Program-made: the position numbers and the translations under genes | Shown here: piece after piece, positions 26,603 through 34,936 of the stretch | How the letters are laid out: each line of letters opens with the position of its first letter | How positions within the stretch are numbered: position 1 is the stretch's first letter | Notes under the pieces: model-generated | Told to the model about the DNA's origin: nothing | Seen by the model: only the letters and a program-made list of their open reading frames with translations | Database searches by the model: none | Source: Planctomycetaceae bacterium | GTDB taxonomy: Bacteria; Planctomycetota; Phycisphaerae; SM23-33 | NCBI GenBank assembly: GCA_039680605.1 | Contig: JBDKTA010000068.1 | Span: 1-64,000 of the forward strand | Length of the DNA stretch: 64,000 nucleotides | Direction: 5' to 3'

Positions 26603-27133
26603 TCATGTGGCTGGCGACTTAGGCCCAAACAGCAGAAGGATAATGATCCCGATGATGATCAGACCCAAGGCGATGGCCATGAAGAGGAACAATCCCTTGT
26701 TGCCGTGAAACGCCGAGCCAAACTGGTCTTTCTCTACAGACGCCCCGAAGCGCTGCATCAGGTGGCGGTGCATCGGCGCGGGGTCGGGGGCCTGCAACGG
26801 GCGAAAAAAAAGCCACTGGCCGCTGGAAAGAGCGATCGAGTACAGGTTGCCGGACTCCTCGACTCGCAACCGGCGGCCTTTCACCGGCAGCGTGAAAATC
26901 TTCGTCTTGGCGGTTGCCGCTCCGATCAGGGCCCCGATGACGCCAAACATGACGCCATAGTTCATGGTCTTGCCTTCGATCACGATCTTGTCGGGATGAA
27001 TCGCGAGCTTCCCGACGCAGCGAAGATTGCCCCCGGCCCGCGGATCTTTATGCACTGCAAATGCCACGGAAAATTGATGAACCTTCGGGGCCGGCGCCGG
27101 AACGGCAGCGGCCAATTTGTCTAAGGCGTCCAT
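26603..27133 (-). CDS. Membrane protein of unknown function
   Basis: A 176-residue protein that I do not recognise. It has a short disordered N-terminus (PAPAPK), a beta-rich central region (GKLAIHPDKIVIEGKTM, KIFTLPVKGRRLRVEESGNL, SIALSSGQWLFFRPL) that resembles a PH-like fold with a small hydrophobic insertion (GVMFGVIGALIGAA), and a C-terminal membrane helix (about 148-170). GGGAACTGCC stands before the ATG. It is a single gene, convergent with ssrA. Confidence 0.6.
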   Translation of the reverse strand: MDALDKLAAAVPAPAPKVHQFSVAFAVHKDPRAGGNLRCVGKLAIHPDKIVIEGKTMNYGVMFGVIGALIGAATAKTKIFTLPVKGRRLRVEESGNLYSIALSSGQWLFFRPLQAPDPAPMHRHLMQRFGASVEKDQFGSAFHGNKGLFLFMAIALGLIIIGIIILLLFGPKSPAT

Positions 27134-27265
27134 GGCAGTTCCCAGAGAAGAAGAGATAAGCTTTGACTTCCAGAAATGTTAAACCGCCTCGGAAGCCAAG
27201 TCAATTCTGCTGTCAGGGCCTTCTGTGCGGCGTGGACGTCTCGCCATGCTACGGGAGCGGCATTG

Positions 27266-28564
27266 CTACTTGCGAGCGGCGCGCGACACGTCGCTGCTCA
27301 CGCTCTTGCGCGTCGCAGGAGCAGAGCTGCGCCACGGCTTGGGCGAGCGGGATATTTCCGCCGTTACGATTTGCGGGGCGGCAGCTGGGGCGTACGCCGT
27401 GTCGCGCCAGAGGAGCTTGGCGCCTTTGCGGTGCATGAACATCGCCCGCACGAGCATGCTCGCGACGATCATGCAACTGAGCGGATAGAGCAGCCCGTAA
27501 TACCACGGCCAGCCGCCCATGGAATAGAAGCGGCAGACCATGATTGCTTCGGCCAGCGAACCGGCGGCGGCGATCGTCGCCAGGGCGTACCAGGCCTGGC
27601 CGGCGTCGGGCCAGATGGCCCAGGCGCCCAGGCCTGCCGCGGCTAACACATAGCAGGTCAACCCCACGCCCACCAGCAGGGCCAGCGCGGCGGCCAGGTG
27701 CGCCGGACCGTCAAAGACGCCGAAGAAGATCCGGTTCCACCCGCGGAGGATCTGCTCCAGCGTCGAGTACATCCGCACGCCGACCAGGCCCTGCGACGGC
27801 GTCACGGTCAGTCGCAGGCCGCTGCTTTTGACGCGCCGGGCGATGTCCATGTCGTCGATGAGGCTGGCCTTGAACGCCTCGTGCGTGCCGATGGCTTCAT
27901 ACGCGCTGCGGCGGATGAGCATGAACGCCCCGTGGGCGGCCACCACGTCCGTGTTGGGATTGTTGGCCCGATGCGGGGGGAAGTGGAACATCAGCAGGGC
28001 TGCGCAGATCGGCTGGATCAGCCGCTCCCAGAACGTGAGCATCTCCAGGTCTGGCATGAGGGTCAGCAGGTCGCTGCGGTCCTGCTGGGCGTGGGCCACC
28101 GCCAGCGTCAGGGCGGTGGGGCATCGCAGTCGGCAGTCGGCGTCGGTCATCAGAATCCAGTCGCCGCTCGATGCGGCGATACCGCGCTGCATCGCGTGGT
28201 TTTTGCCGGCCCACCCGTCGGGCAGGGTCTCGACGTGGATGACCTTAAGCCGCGCGTCGTCGCCTGCCAGGCGCTGGAGAATCTCCCGCGTGCGGTCGGC
28301 GCTGCGGTCGTCGACGACGATCATTTCGAGGTTGGGGTAATCCTGCGTCAAAATCGAGCGAACGCAGTCGGCGATGGTGTGCTCTTCGTCCTTGGCGGCC
28401 ACCACGATCGAGACCCGCGGCGTCTCGGTCAGCGGCTGGTTCTGCCACTGCGGCGTGAGGCGGAAGATCCGCCGCCATAGCGGCACGACGGCGATGTTGC
28501 GGACGATCCAGATCAGTGTGACAACGCCGGCCAGAACGATCAGCAAAACCATCATCGAGTTCAT
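27266..28564 (-). CDS. Membrane-associated family 2 glycosyltransferase (HpnB/CrtQ-like)
   Basis: A 432-residue enzyme with an N-terminal membrane helix (about 3-25), a GT-A catalytic domain and three C-terminal membrane segments (about 290-385). The nucleotide-sugar site is RVSIVVAAKDEEHTIADCV with VVDDRS, the metal motif is TDADCR and the acceptor-base region is SLIDDMDIARRVK. This architecture fits glycosyltransferases acting on hopanoids or carotenoids (HpnB, CrtQ). No other hopanoid or carotenoid genes are in the window, so the substrate is open. The last 45 residues are basic and disordered. Confidence 0.8.
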   Translation of the reverse strand: MNSMMVLLIVLAGVVTLIWIVRNIAVVPLWRRIFRLTPQWQNQPLTETPRVSIVVAAKDEEHTIADCVRSILTQDYPNLEMIVVDDRSADRTREILQRLAGDDARLKVIHVETLPDGWAGKNHAMQRGIAASSGDWILMTDADCRLRCPTALTLAVAHAQQDRSDLLTLMPDLEMLTFWERLIQPICAALLMFHFPPHRANNPNTDVVAAHGAFMLIRRSAYEAIGTHEAFKASLIDDMDIARRVKSSGLRLTVTPSQGLVGVRMYSTLEQILRGWNRIFFGVFDGPAHLAAALALLVGVGLTCYVLAAAGLGAWAIWPDAGQAWYALATIAAAGSLAEAIMVCRFYSMGGWPWYYGLLYPLSCMIVASMLVRAMFMHRKGAKLLWRDTAYAPAAAPQIVTAEISRSPKPWRSSAPATRKSVSSDVSRAARK

Positions 28565-28602
28565 CCCCCTCCGGCGTGTTCGTATTGGCGGCAGAGGCCG
28601 GT

Positions 28603-29007
28603 CTATTCCGTCAAATCGCTGTGGGGCCCGTGTGCGAAGCGAAGCACCTGGGTCACCCGAACGACCACGCGTCGCTGCACCTGCGGCATGGCCGGCACGG
28701 GCTCGGCGGCAGGGTCGTAGCCGTCCATCACGTCATAGGCCTCAATGCCTTCAACCTCGCCGAGCAACTGGAACCCGACGTCGGCGGCCCGGTCCCACAC
28801 CACGGCGGCCAGGCGTTTGTTCACCGTCAGGTTCTGAACCGTTCCCGGACAGAACCATTCAATGATGTCGATGGTTCCGCCGTCGCGGAAGGTGGCGCCG
28901 CCGGCGGAGGCGATATGCGGCTGCCCCAGGTCCGAGGCGGTGGCGACGATGACGAAATCGGTCTTCGCGGCCAGTTCGCGCGCCTGTTCGAACAGTTGCT
29001 GGTTCAT
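28603..29007 (-). CDS. Pyridoxamine 5'-phosphate oxidase-like flavin-binding protein
   Basis: A 134-residue split-barrel protein with ELAAKTDFVIVATASDLGQPHIA at the N-terminus and a barrel core (TVQNLTVNKRLAAVVWD). It probably binds FMN or a related cofactor; the substrate is unknown. ATG at 29007 was chosen because GGGGGAG stands just upstream. It is the third gene of a trio with the alpha/beta hydrolase and the phosphoribosyltransferase, all on the minus strand with gaps under 30 bases. Confidence 0.75.
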   Translation of the reverse strand: MNQQLFEQARELAAKTDFVIVATASDLGQPHIASAGGATFRDGGTIDIIEWFCPGTVQNLTVNKRLAAVVWDRAADVGFQLLGEVEGIEAYDVMDGYDPAAEPVPAMPQVQRRVVVRVTQVLRFAHGPHSDLTE

Positions 29008-29033
29008 GGACTCCCCCCGATCGGCCCGAGCGG

Positions 29034-29696
29034 TCAGGGCCTGAGGTAAGTGGCGAACCATTGCCCGGCGTAGCGTGCGACCTGTTCGAGGGAACCGGGT
29101 TCCTCGAACAGATGCGTGGCTGCGGGTATGGTGATGAGTTTCTTTTTGCTCCGGAGCAGGTGCAGGGCGTGGCGGTTGAGCTCGAGGACGGTCAAGTCGT
29201 TGCCGCCGACGATCAGGAGCGTGGGCGCCTGCACCTTGGGCAGAAAGTCACCGGCGAGATCCGGTCTGCCGCCGCGCGAGACGACGGCGCGCACGGCGGG
29301 TCTTTCAGCCGCCGCCGCCAAGGCCGCGGCGGCGCCGGTGCTGGCGCCGAAGAGCCCGATCGGCAAGTCGCGCGTGCGGACCTGGGCGCCCAGCCAGTCG
29401 ATGGCCGCGATCAGGCGCCCCGTCAGCAGCGAGATGTCAAACCGCAGGGCGCCGCCGCGCTGGTCTTCGACGTCCTCGGAGGGCGTCAGGAGGTCCATCA
29501 GCAGCGTGCCCACGCGCGACTGCTGAATCTGTTCGGCCACGTAGACGTTGCGCGGACTGTGGCGGCTGCTGCCGCTGCCATGGGCGAAAGCCACCACGCC
29601 CAGGGCGTGCGGCGGAAGGATGAGGTTGGCTTCAAGGCGGACACCCGCGGCGGGTATGGAAACGGCTGTCGGGTCGGAACGGGTGGTCTGGGCCAT
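29034..29696 (-). CDS. Alpha/beta hydrolase (dienelactone hydrolase-like)
   Basis: A 220-residue soluble hydrolase. The nucleophile is Ser119 in the elbow GLFGASTGAAAA; the acid is probably in GGNDLTV and the histidine in PAATHLFEEPG. The oxyanion region is FAHGSGSSRHSPRN. There is no signal peptide. It sits between the PNPOx-like and phosphoribosyltransferase genes; fusions and clusters of these two families are known in other bacteria, which suggests a shared but undefined role. Confidence 0.82.
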   Translation of the reverse strand: MAQTTRSDPTAVSIPAAGVRLEANLILPPHALGVVAFAHGSGSSRHSPRNVYVAEQIQQSRVGTLLMDLLTPSEDVEDQRGGALRFDISLLTGRLIAAIDWLGAQVRTRDLPIGLFGASTGAAAALAAAAERPAVRAVVSRGGRPDLAGDFLPKVQAPTLLIVGGNDLTVLELNRHALHLLRSKKKLITIPAATHLFEEPGSLEQVARYAGQWFATYLRP

Positions 29697-29719
29697 AGTG
29701 CGATTCCCCCTTCGTCGAA

Positions 29720-30379
29720 CTACTGTTGAGCGGCGTGTTGTCGCTGCTGAGCATGTCGCCGGAGCAGTTCGATGACTTCGTCATCGCTGGACTGCTCGAA
29801 CGACTGGTACCACTGCCCGATGGCGCTGAACCCCAGCGGCGTCTGCGGGCAGACGATCTCGTCGACGTCCTCGGCCAAGACCGCCACTGTGCCCGGCGGA
29901 GCCACCGGCACCGCCAGCACCAGCCGCCCCGGGTTCGCCTGCCGCATCGCCCGCACGGCGACCCGCGCCGTTCCGCCGGTGGCCATGCCGTCATCGACCA
30001 GAATGACCACGCGACCCTCGATCTGGGGCCCAGGTCGGTCGCCGCGGTACATGCGGCTGCGACGCTCGAGTTCGGCGCGCTCCTGCTGCTCGACGCGTTC
30101 GATGTAAGCCGCCGGCACGTGCAGGGCGGCGATGGCTTTGGAGTCGAGATATCGCGCCCCCCCGGAGGCGATGGCCCCTATGCCGAACTCAGGATTATAC
30201 GGGGCGCCGAGTTTGCGAACGATCAGCACGTCCAGTTCGGCATCGAGTTCGCGCGCGACCTCGTATCCGACGACGACGCCGCCGCGCGGCAACGCCAGCA
30301 CCAGCGCGTCTTTGCCTCTGTAATCGCTGAGGGCCTGAGCGAGCTTCCTTCCGGCGTCGGTCCGGTCCCGGTATACCAT
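29720..30379 (-). CDS. Phosphoribosyltransferase-family protein
   Basis: A 219-residue type I phosphoribosyltransferase fold. The PRPP loop is RVVILVDDGMATGGTARV (about residues 123-140) and the N-terminal part has ALVLALPRGGVVVGYEVA. The base specificity is not evident; this group often lies beside alpha/beta hydrolases, as here. ATG at 30379 (MVYRDRTDAG) is preceded by GGGGAGAAG. It is the first gene of the trio. Confidence 0.8.
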   Translation of the reverse strand: MVYRDRTDAGRKLAQALSDYRGKDALVLALPRGGVVVGYEVARELDAELDVLIVRKLGAPYNPEFGIGAIASGGARYLDSKAIAALHVPAAYIERVEQQERAELERRSRMYRGDRPGPQIEGRVVILVDDGMATGGTARVAVRAMRQANPGRLVLAVPVAPPGTVAVLAEDVDEIVCPQTPLGFSAIGQWYQSFEQSSDDEVIELLRRHAQQRQHAAQQ

Positions 30380-30566
30380 TGTCTTCTCCCCGACAGCAAA
30401 CGTTCCATCAGGATTGTAGTCTTCTCGATGGCGGCGAATGGGGCTCAACGATAAAGTAATTCCAGTCACAAAAGGACTGTTTCATGGGATTGTCCCCCGA
30501 CCCCCTGACCGGCAGCCGCGGGTTGAGGTCTTGTTCGCCGCGTGCGGCGTCTTGTACAATGCGGTG

Positions 30567-30845
30567 ATGGTCACTCCTGCAGGAAAGCGAAAGAAGAAAG
30601 CCAAGATCGTCGGCGTCGGACTGGACAACGACGACGGCCACGTCCGCGTCACGCGCGGCGAGAATTTTGAGTTGGTCGGCGGGTCCGATGAGACGCACCA
30701 GACGATGCAGGAGAAGTGCATCAAGTTCAACGAGAAGCTCGGCGACCGGGGCAAACAACTCGAGGACCTGGAGCCCCAGGAGTTCCTGGATATCGCCCAC
30801 CAGGTGCAGATGCTGCCGCTGGCGCTGCGCCCCCGGCCGTCGTAG
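30567..30845 (+). CDS. Small conserved-looking protein of unknown function
   Basis: A 92-residue protein: a basic N-terminus (TPAGKRKKKAKIVGVGLD), a strand pair ending HVRVTRGENFELVGGSDETH, then a helix (TMQEKCIKFNEKLGDRGKQL). I do not recognise it. A good extended -10 promoter (TTGTTC, 18 bases, TACAAT at 30555-30560) lies so close to the ATG that the transcript would be nearly leaderless, and no ribosome site is present. It is divergent from the phosphoribosyltransferase gene. Confidence 0.6.
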   Translation: MVTPAGKRKKKAKIVGVGLDNDDGHVRVTRGENFELVGGSDETHQTMQEKCIKFNEKLGDRGKQLEDLEPQEFLDIAHQVQMLPLALRPRPS

Positions 30846-31058
30846 TCGCCCGACGCGGCCTGCGGTCCGGGCGGTCGCGAAAAAAAATTCTCCATTTTTT
30901 GTATTGTCCGGAAAGGCGACAGAGTGCAGAATATAGTTGCTAAGAGAGGAACTGCCGGTCGGTGATGGAGCGACGCTGACAGGTTCCCGTCGTTAAGCAG
31001 TACCGGTTACAACTCAATCAAGCGAAGAACAGTTTGTTGCGTTCGACGGAGGCCGTTT

Positions 31059-31247
31059 ATGCGCGGATTTCGTCCAAGTCGGGTTTCAGGAGTACGGGAT
31101 CTCTTTGACGATTCCGAAGGGACAAAAGAGGAAAAGGTGTACCGCTACATGGCACGGGCCCAAGCGGGTCTGCCACTCTTTGATCCGGAGGAAGAGGAAG
31201 AGGAATCCCCCCGGCGCCATGAGCGCCATGTTGTTCAGAAAGCCTGA
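31059..31247 (+). CDS. Small acidic protein of unknown function
   Basis: A 62-residue protein with GGAGG 6 bases before the ATG, which is the main support. It has a basic N-terminus (MRGFRPSRVSGVRDLFDD), a helix (EEKVYRYMARAQAG) and an acidic run of seven Glu, Asp and related residues followed by a His/Arg tail. There is no homology that I recognise. About 210 bases upstream hold no gene. Confidence 0.5.
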   Translation: MRGFRPSRVSGVRDLFDDSEGTKEEKVYRYMARAQAGLPLFDPEEEEEESPRRHERHVVQKA

Positions 31248-31297
31248 AGCCTGCAGGCGGGCATGCCGACCATGCCCCCTGGAATAATTTTTCCCTG

Positions 31298-31326
31298 TTG
31301 ACCCGTATTACGATTCGGCGTAATAC
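31298..31326 (+). promoter_or_regulatory. Promoter with an embedded palindromic operator, ECF metal transporter
   Basis: TTGACC (31298-31303), 17 bases and TAATAC (31321-31326) form a near-consensus promoter. A perfect inverted repeat GTATTACG / CGTAATAC with a 6-base centre spans 31305-31326, filling the spacer and the -10 box. A repressor bound there would block transcription. The regulator is not identified; the spacing does not match the classical NikR site. Confidence 0.75.
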
Positions 31327-31382
31327 TATTATCATGTCTGCGGGACCCATGCGGCCCGCTTCCCTGAACGGAGCCCCTTGTG

Positions 31383-32456
31383 ATGAGCCTGCCCCTGGCG
31401 ATGCACATGGCCGATGGTCTGTTGAGTAAGGAAGTCGCCTTCGTTACGCTGCTGCTGGCGGGGGCGGCGTTGGCTCTTGCCAGTCGCAAAGGACGCTCGC
31501 TGGCGGCAGAGAAAATGCCCGTCATGGGCGTCATGGGGGCGTTTGTCTTTGCCGCCCAGATGATCAACTTTCCCATCCTGCCCGGCGTCAGCGGGCACCT
31601 CGCCGGCGGCGTGCTGCTGGCGATCGTGCTGGGGCCCTGGGCGGCGGTCATCGTGATGGCCGCGGTGCTGATCGTGCAGTCGCTGCTGTTCCAGGACGGC
31701 GGGCTGCTGGCGTTGGGGTGCAACATCATCAACATGGGCGTCGTGCCATGCCTGCTGGGGGCCTGGATCTACCGCCACGTCGGCGCAGGCGCAAACGCCA
31801 GACCCTGGCGGCGATACCTGGCCACCTGGGCGGCGTGCCTGGCCGGCGTAACCGCTGGCGCGGCCTTGGTCCCCCTGGAGGTCTATGCCTCCGGCGTGCT
31901 GCAGATTCCCCTGGGGCGGTTCACTGCCGTCATGATCGGCCTGCACTTGCTCATTGCCCTGGTGGAGGGTCTGATCACGTTTACCGTGCTGGCATACCTG
32001 CAGCGAGTACGCCCGGCGGTGCTTGGGCAGGCTTGCCCCGAGGGGGCGCTGCCCTGCGCGGCGCTAAACATCAAGGCAGTTGCCGCCTCGATCATCATCA
32101 CGGCGTTGTTCCTGGCCGGCGTGGTGAGTTGGTTCGCCTCGCCGCATGATGACGGTCTTGAAGCGGCCCTGCAAAGCCAGCATTCTCCTGCCGCTCAGGC
32201 CACGACCGACCCGCTCGTCCAGAGCGTGCAGGCCTGGCACGAGAAGATCGCCCCGATGCCGGACTACTCCCTGGGCGGCGCCGCCGGAGCGGCTGAAGAA
32301 GAGGTCTATCCAAAAGTCGACGCCCGCGGCAGCGTCGCCGGGATCATCGGCACCATCGCCACACTGGCCCTGCTGCTGGGTGTCTCGATCGTCCTCAAGC
32401 GGCCGCGGGGGCGCGGCGCTCGCCGCGGCGCCGCGCCACTGGGCGACGCGGTCTGA
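31383..32456 (+). CDS. ECF-type nickel/cobalt transporter, substrate-binding CbiM/NikM fused to PDGLE domain
   Basis: The metal-binding membrane component of an energy-coupling-factor uptake system for Co2+ or Ni2+. Hydrophobic helices cover about 20-220 and match CbiM/NikM (GHLAGGVLLAIVLGPWAA, INMGVVPCLLGAWIYR). A C-terminal extracytoplasmic part with a last helix (about 315-340) corresponds to the NikN/PDGLE partner. The family binds metal at an N-terminal Met-His; here MHMADGLLS starts at residue 7, so the ATG at 31401 may be the working start although GGAG favours 31383. It is first in the operon with cbiQ and cbiO. Confidence 0.85.
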   Translation: MSLPLAMHMADGLLSKEVAFVTLLLAGAALALASRKGRSLAAEKMPVMGVMGAFVFAAQMINFPILPGVSGHLAGGVLLAIVLGPWAAVIVMAAVLIVQSLLFQDGGLLALGCNIINMGVVPCLLGAWIYRHVGAGANARPWRRYLATWAACLAGVTAGAALVPLEVYASGVLQIPLGRFTAVMIGLHLLIALVEGLITFTVLAYLQRVRPAVLGQACPEGALPCAALNIKAVAASIIITALFLAGVVSWFASPHDDGLEAALQSQHSPAAQATTDPLVQSVQAWHEKIAPMPDYSLGGAAGAAEEEVYPKVDARGSVAGIIGTIATLALLLGVSIVLKRPRGRGARRGAAPLGDAV

Positions 32457-32461
32457 CCGGC

Positions 32462-33235
32462 GTGCATCACAGCCACATAGACCGGTTCGCCCAGGGTGCC
32501 AGCGTCGTCCACGCCCTCGACGCCCGCACGAAGCTGCTAGCCGTTCTGGCGTATGCGGCCGTGCTCGTCAGTTACGACCGCCACGCGTTGTGGGCGCTGG
32601 CGCCGATGTGCGTCCTGCCGCTGGGGATGCTCTGGCTGGGGCAGGTGCCGCTGTGGTTCGCCCTGCGGCGGGTGGCCGTGCTGAGCCCGATGATCGCCGT
32701 CGCCTGCCTGGTCAGCGCGTTTATGAACCCGCAGCTATTTCGGCTTGGGCTGGGTCCGTGGCATTTCACCCTCAGCGGCGGGCAGATCACGGCGATCAAC
32801 ATCGCCGCAAAGTTCGTCCTGGCCCTGCTGGCGCTGACGGCGTTAACGGGTACGACGCCATTTTCGCAGTTGCTTCAGGCGATGCGCCGCCTGGCCATGC
32901 CGCGCCTGCTGGTGATGCAACTGGGCCTGGTGTACCGCTACCTGTTCGTGCTGATCGACCAGGCGATGCGCCTTCGCCGCTGCCGCGACCTGCGGGCGGG
33001 GCAGGCGGCGCCGCTGGGGCGCAAGTTGGCGGCCGCCGGCAGCATGGCCGGATCGCTGCTGGTGCGGACGATCGACCGCTCGCAGCGCGTGGACCTGGCG
33101 ATGCGGGCGCGGTTGTTCGACGGCTCGTCGCGCAGCCTGGCGACGCTGCGCTTCACCTGGACCGACGCGGCCGCACTGGCGGCGGTGGGGGCGTACCTGG
33201 TCTTCTGCCGCCTGATTTACGCGAAGGTTCTTTGA
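32462..33235 (+). CDS. ECF transporter transmembrane component CbiQ/NikQ
   Basis: The T-component that couples ATP hydrolysis to the substrate-binding subunit. The 257-residue protein has about five membrane segments; the coupling helices contain RRCRDLRAG and MRARLFDG, variants of the Ala-Arg-Gly signatures typical of EcfT. The start is GTG at 32462, 5 bases after the cbiM stop. The N-terminus MHHSHIDRFAQG has three histidines and may contact metal (inference). Confidence 0.85.
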   Translation: MHHSHIDRFAQGASVVHALDARTKLLAVLAYAAVLVSYDRHALWALAPMCVLPLGMLWLGQVPLWFALRRVAVLSPMIAVACLVSAFMNPQLFRLGLGPWHFTLSGGQITAINIAAKFVLALLALTALTGTTPFSQLLQAMRRLAMPRLLVMQLGLVYRYLFVLIDQAMRLRRCRDLRAGQAAPLGRKLAAAGSMAGSLLVRTIDRSQRVDLAMRARLFDGSSRSLATLRFTWTDAAALAAVGAYLVFCRLIYAKVL

Positions 33236-33236
33236 G

Positions 33237-33941
33237 ATGAGCGAACTGCTGGACATCCGCGACCTGCACGTGAGCTACCACGACGGCACCGCCGCACTGA
33301 AGGGTCTGAGCCTCTCGCTGGCGGCGGGGGAGAAGGTGGCGCTGATCGGCCCCAACGGCGCGGGCAAGACCTCGCTGCTGCTGGCGACCGTCGGGGCTCT
33401 GCCCTTTGGCGGCCGCATCGTCGTCGACGGCATTGAACTCAAGTCACGCACCGAGGCGCAGGTTCGCAGCCGCTGCGGCATGACGTTCCAGGACCCGGAC
33501 GACCAGCTCTTCATGCCCACGCTGCTGGACGACGTGGCCTTTGGTCCGCTCAACCAGGGGCTGGACCCGGCCGCCGCACGCGAGCAAGCGCTGGCCGCCA
33601 TCGCCGCGGTGGGCCTGCCGGGCCTGGAAGGCCGCAGTGGCCACCACCTCAGCGGCGGCCAGAAGCGCCGCGCCGCCCTGGCGACTATCCTGTCGATGCA
33701 GGTCAAGCTCTTGCTGCTCGACGAGCCCGGCAGCAGCCTCGACGCCCGATCACTGCGCCACCTGGCCGACCTGCTATCCGCCCGCAGCGAGGCCATGCTC
33801 CTGGCCACGCACGACCTGGCCATGGTCCGCCGCCTGTGCTCGCGCGTCATCCTGATCGACGACGGCCGCACCGTCGCCGCCGGCCCGACATCCGCTATCC
33901 TGGACGACCACGCCCTGCTCGTGCGGCACGGTCTGGCATAG
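33237..33941 (+). CDS. ECF transporter ATPase CbiO/NikO
   Basis: The ATP-binding subunit. Walker A is GPNGAGKT (38-45), the Q-loop Gln is at 85 in MTFQDPDDQLF, the ABC signature is LSGGQ (138-142), Walker B is LLLLDEP (158-164) and the switch His is 192 in ATHDLA. The 234-residue length is normal for the family. Its ATG starts 1 base after the cbiQ stop. Only one ATPase gene is present, so it should form a homodimer, as in dedicated cobalt and nickel systems. Confidence 0.92.
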   Translation: MSELLDIRDLHVSYHDGTAALKGLSLSLAAGEKVALIGPNGAGKTSLLLATVGALPFGGRIVVDGIELKSRTEAQVRSRCGMTFQDPDDQLFMPTLLDDVAFGPLNQGLDPAAAREQALAAIAAVGLPGLEGRSGHHLSGGQKRRAALATILSMQVKLLLLDEPGSSLDARSLRHLADLLSARSEAMLLATHDLAMVRRLCSRVILIDDGRTVAAGPTSAILDDHALLVRHGLA

Positions 33942-33957
33942 CGGCCGCTATGTTCGC

Positions 33958-34116
33958 CGGTACCGGTACGCGTTATACCACAATTGTACTTCCTTGCACT
34001 TTGTTGTACTTTTCACAGCGAATTCTGGGGAAGTACAATGCATTACTATTGACAGTGGTATCGAAGGTCAGGTGTTGTACCGGTAGCATTAATGGAATGA
34101 TGGAATGATGGAATGA
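33958..34116. repeat. Imperfect inverted repeat plus GGAATGAT array
   Basis: TACCGGTAC, TACCAC and TTGTACTTCC near 33960-34000 recur inverted in 34030-34088, and three GGAATGAT units stand at 34094-34116. The stretch covers the 3' end of the HEAT gene and the gap to cbiO. It resembles the other short-unit arrays. Confidence 0.6.
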
Positions 34117-34770
34117 AAGCCTCACCGCCCGGTCGTCATGTAGCTCGAGCAGAGCAACGGCGGCTTTAGCGCGAATATCCGCCCGGGGATGCTTCAGGAA
34201 ACCGGCAACAGGCAGAACGGCCCTCGGACTTCCGGTTCGTCCGAGTCCCGCAATGGCCCACGGATGATAGAGGTTGGCGTTGGACCTGTTCTGGAGGACG
34301 GCCAGAAGGGGATCGACGCTCTTGTCCCCAAAACTCAGGACCGCCTGAAGCATCTCTGCTTCGCTCGCGCGAGGTATGGCCTCGACGATAGGCTGTACAG
34401 CCTGATCGTCGCCCAGTTCGGCCAAGGCTTTCGCGGCCGCGACGAGCAGGCCTGCTCTCCTGGTCTTGAGTATTTCAATCAGCGGGGCGATCGCCCTCTT
34501 GTCCATGTTCTTGGCCAGGCCCGCCGCGGCTGCTTCACGGACCCATTCCTCTTCGAAAGCGTCCTGTAGCACACTCAAGAGCACCTTGCCGGATTCCTCT
34601 CCACCAATGGCAGCGAGGTCTTCGACGGCGCCCTTGCGGGTCTCCCAATCGTCCGCTTTAAGCAGGGCAGCCTTGGCTTCTATCTCCTTGGACGAATCGC
34701 CTCCGGCTAAAACCGATGTCCATACGGTCGCAGACATGACTGCTATTGCCAGCATGAAGGTGCGTGCCAT
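33973..34770 (-). CDS. Exported HEAT-repeat protein with a repeat-derived C-terminus
   Basis: A 265-residue protein: signal peptide (MARTFMLAIAVMSATVWTSV, start at 34770) and HEAT repeats of about 30 residues (WETRKGAVEDLAAIGGEE, WVREAAAAGLAKNMDKRAIA, AAKALAELGDDQAV, ADIRAKAAVALLELHDDRAV). After about residue 215 the frame runs through intergenic-type repeats (34094-34116 and 33958-34088) and encodes unrelated sequence, so the original end was probably lost. HEAT proteins act as scaffolds; the partner is unknown. Confidence 0.7.
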   Translation of the reverse strand: MARTFMLAIAVMSATVWTSVLAGGDSSKEIEAKAALLKADDWETRKGAVEDLAAIGGEESGKVLLSVLQDAFEEEWVREAAAAGLAKNMDKRAIAPLIEILKTRRAGLLVAAAKALAELGDDQAVQPIVEAIPRASEAEMLQAVLSFGDKSVDPLLAVLQNRSNANLYHPWAIAGLGRTGSPRAVLPVAGFLKHPRADIRAKAAVALLELHDDRAVRLSFHHSIIPLMLPVQHLTFDTTVNSNALYFPRIRCEKYNKVQGSTIVV

Positions 34771-34884
34771 ATTCGATTCACTCAGTGTAGTGTGGCGTTC
34801 CTGAAAATGCACCGGAAAAGCACCTCAAAAGCGCCTAATCGCTGACTATTCCGACTTTCGGTGCGAGTTGCATATTCCGAATGC

Positions 34885-34920
34885 CCGGTTCCCAATTCCC
34901 GGCTCCCGGTTCCTGTTCCA
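34885..34920. repeat. Short-unit single-arm array (TTCCCGG type)
   Basis: Degenerate units of CGGTTCCC and AATTCCCGG run between two minus-strand genes and end 17 bases before the M48 gene stop. No inverted partner was found. Confidence 0.6.
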
Positions 34921-34936
34921 GCCAGGCGGGGCGGCC

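Noticed and set aside
31305-31326. Classical NikR operator
   Set aside because: Half-sites and spacing differ from the GTATGA-N16-TCATAC consensus.
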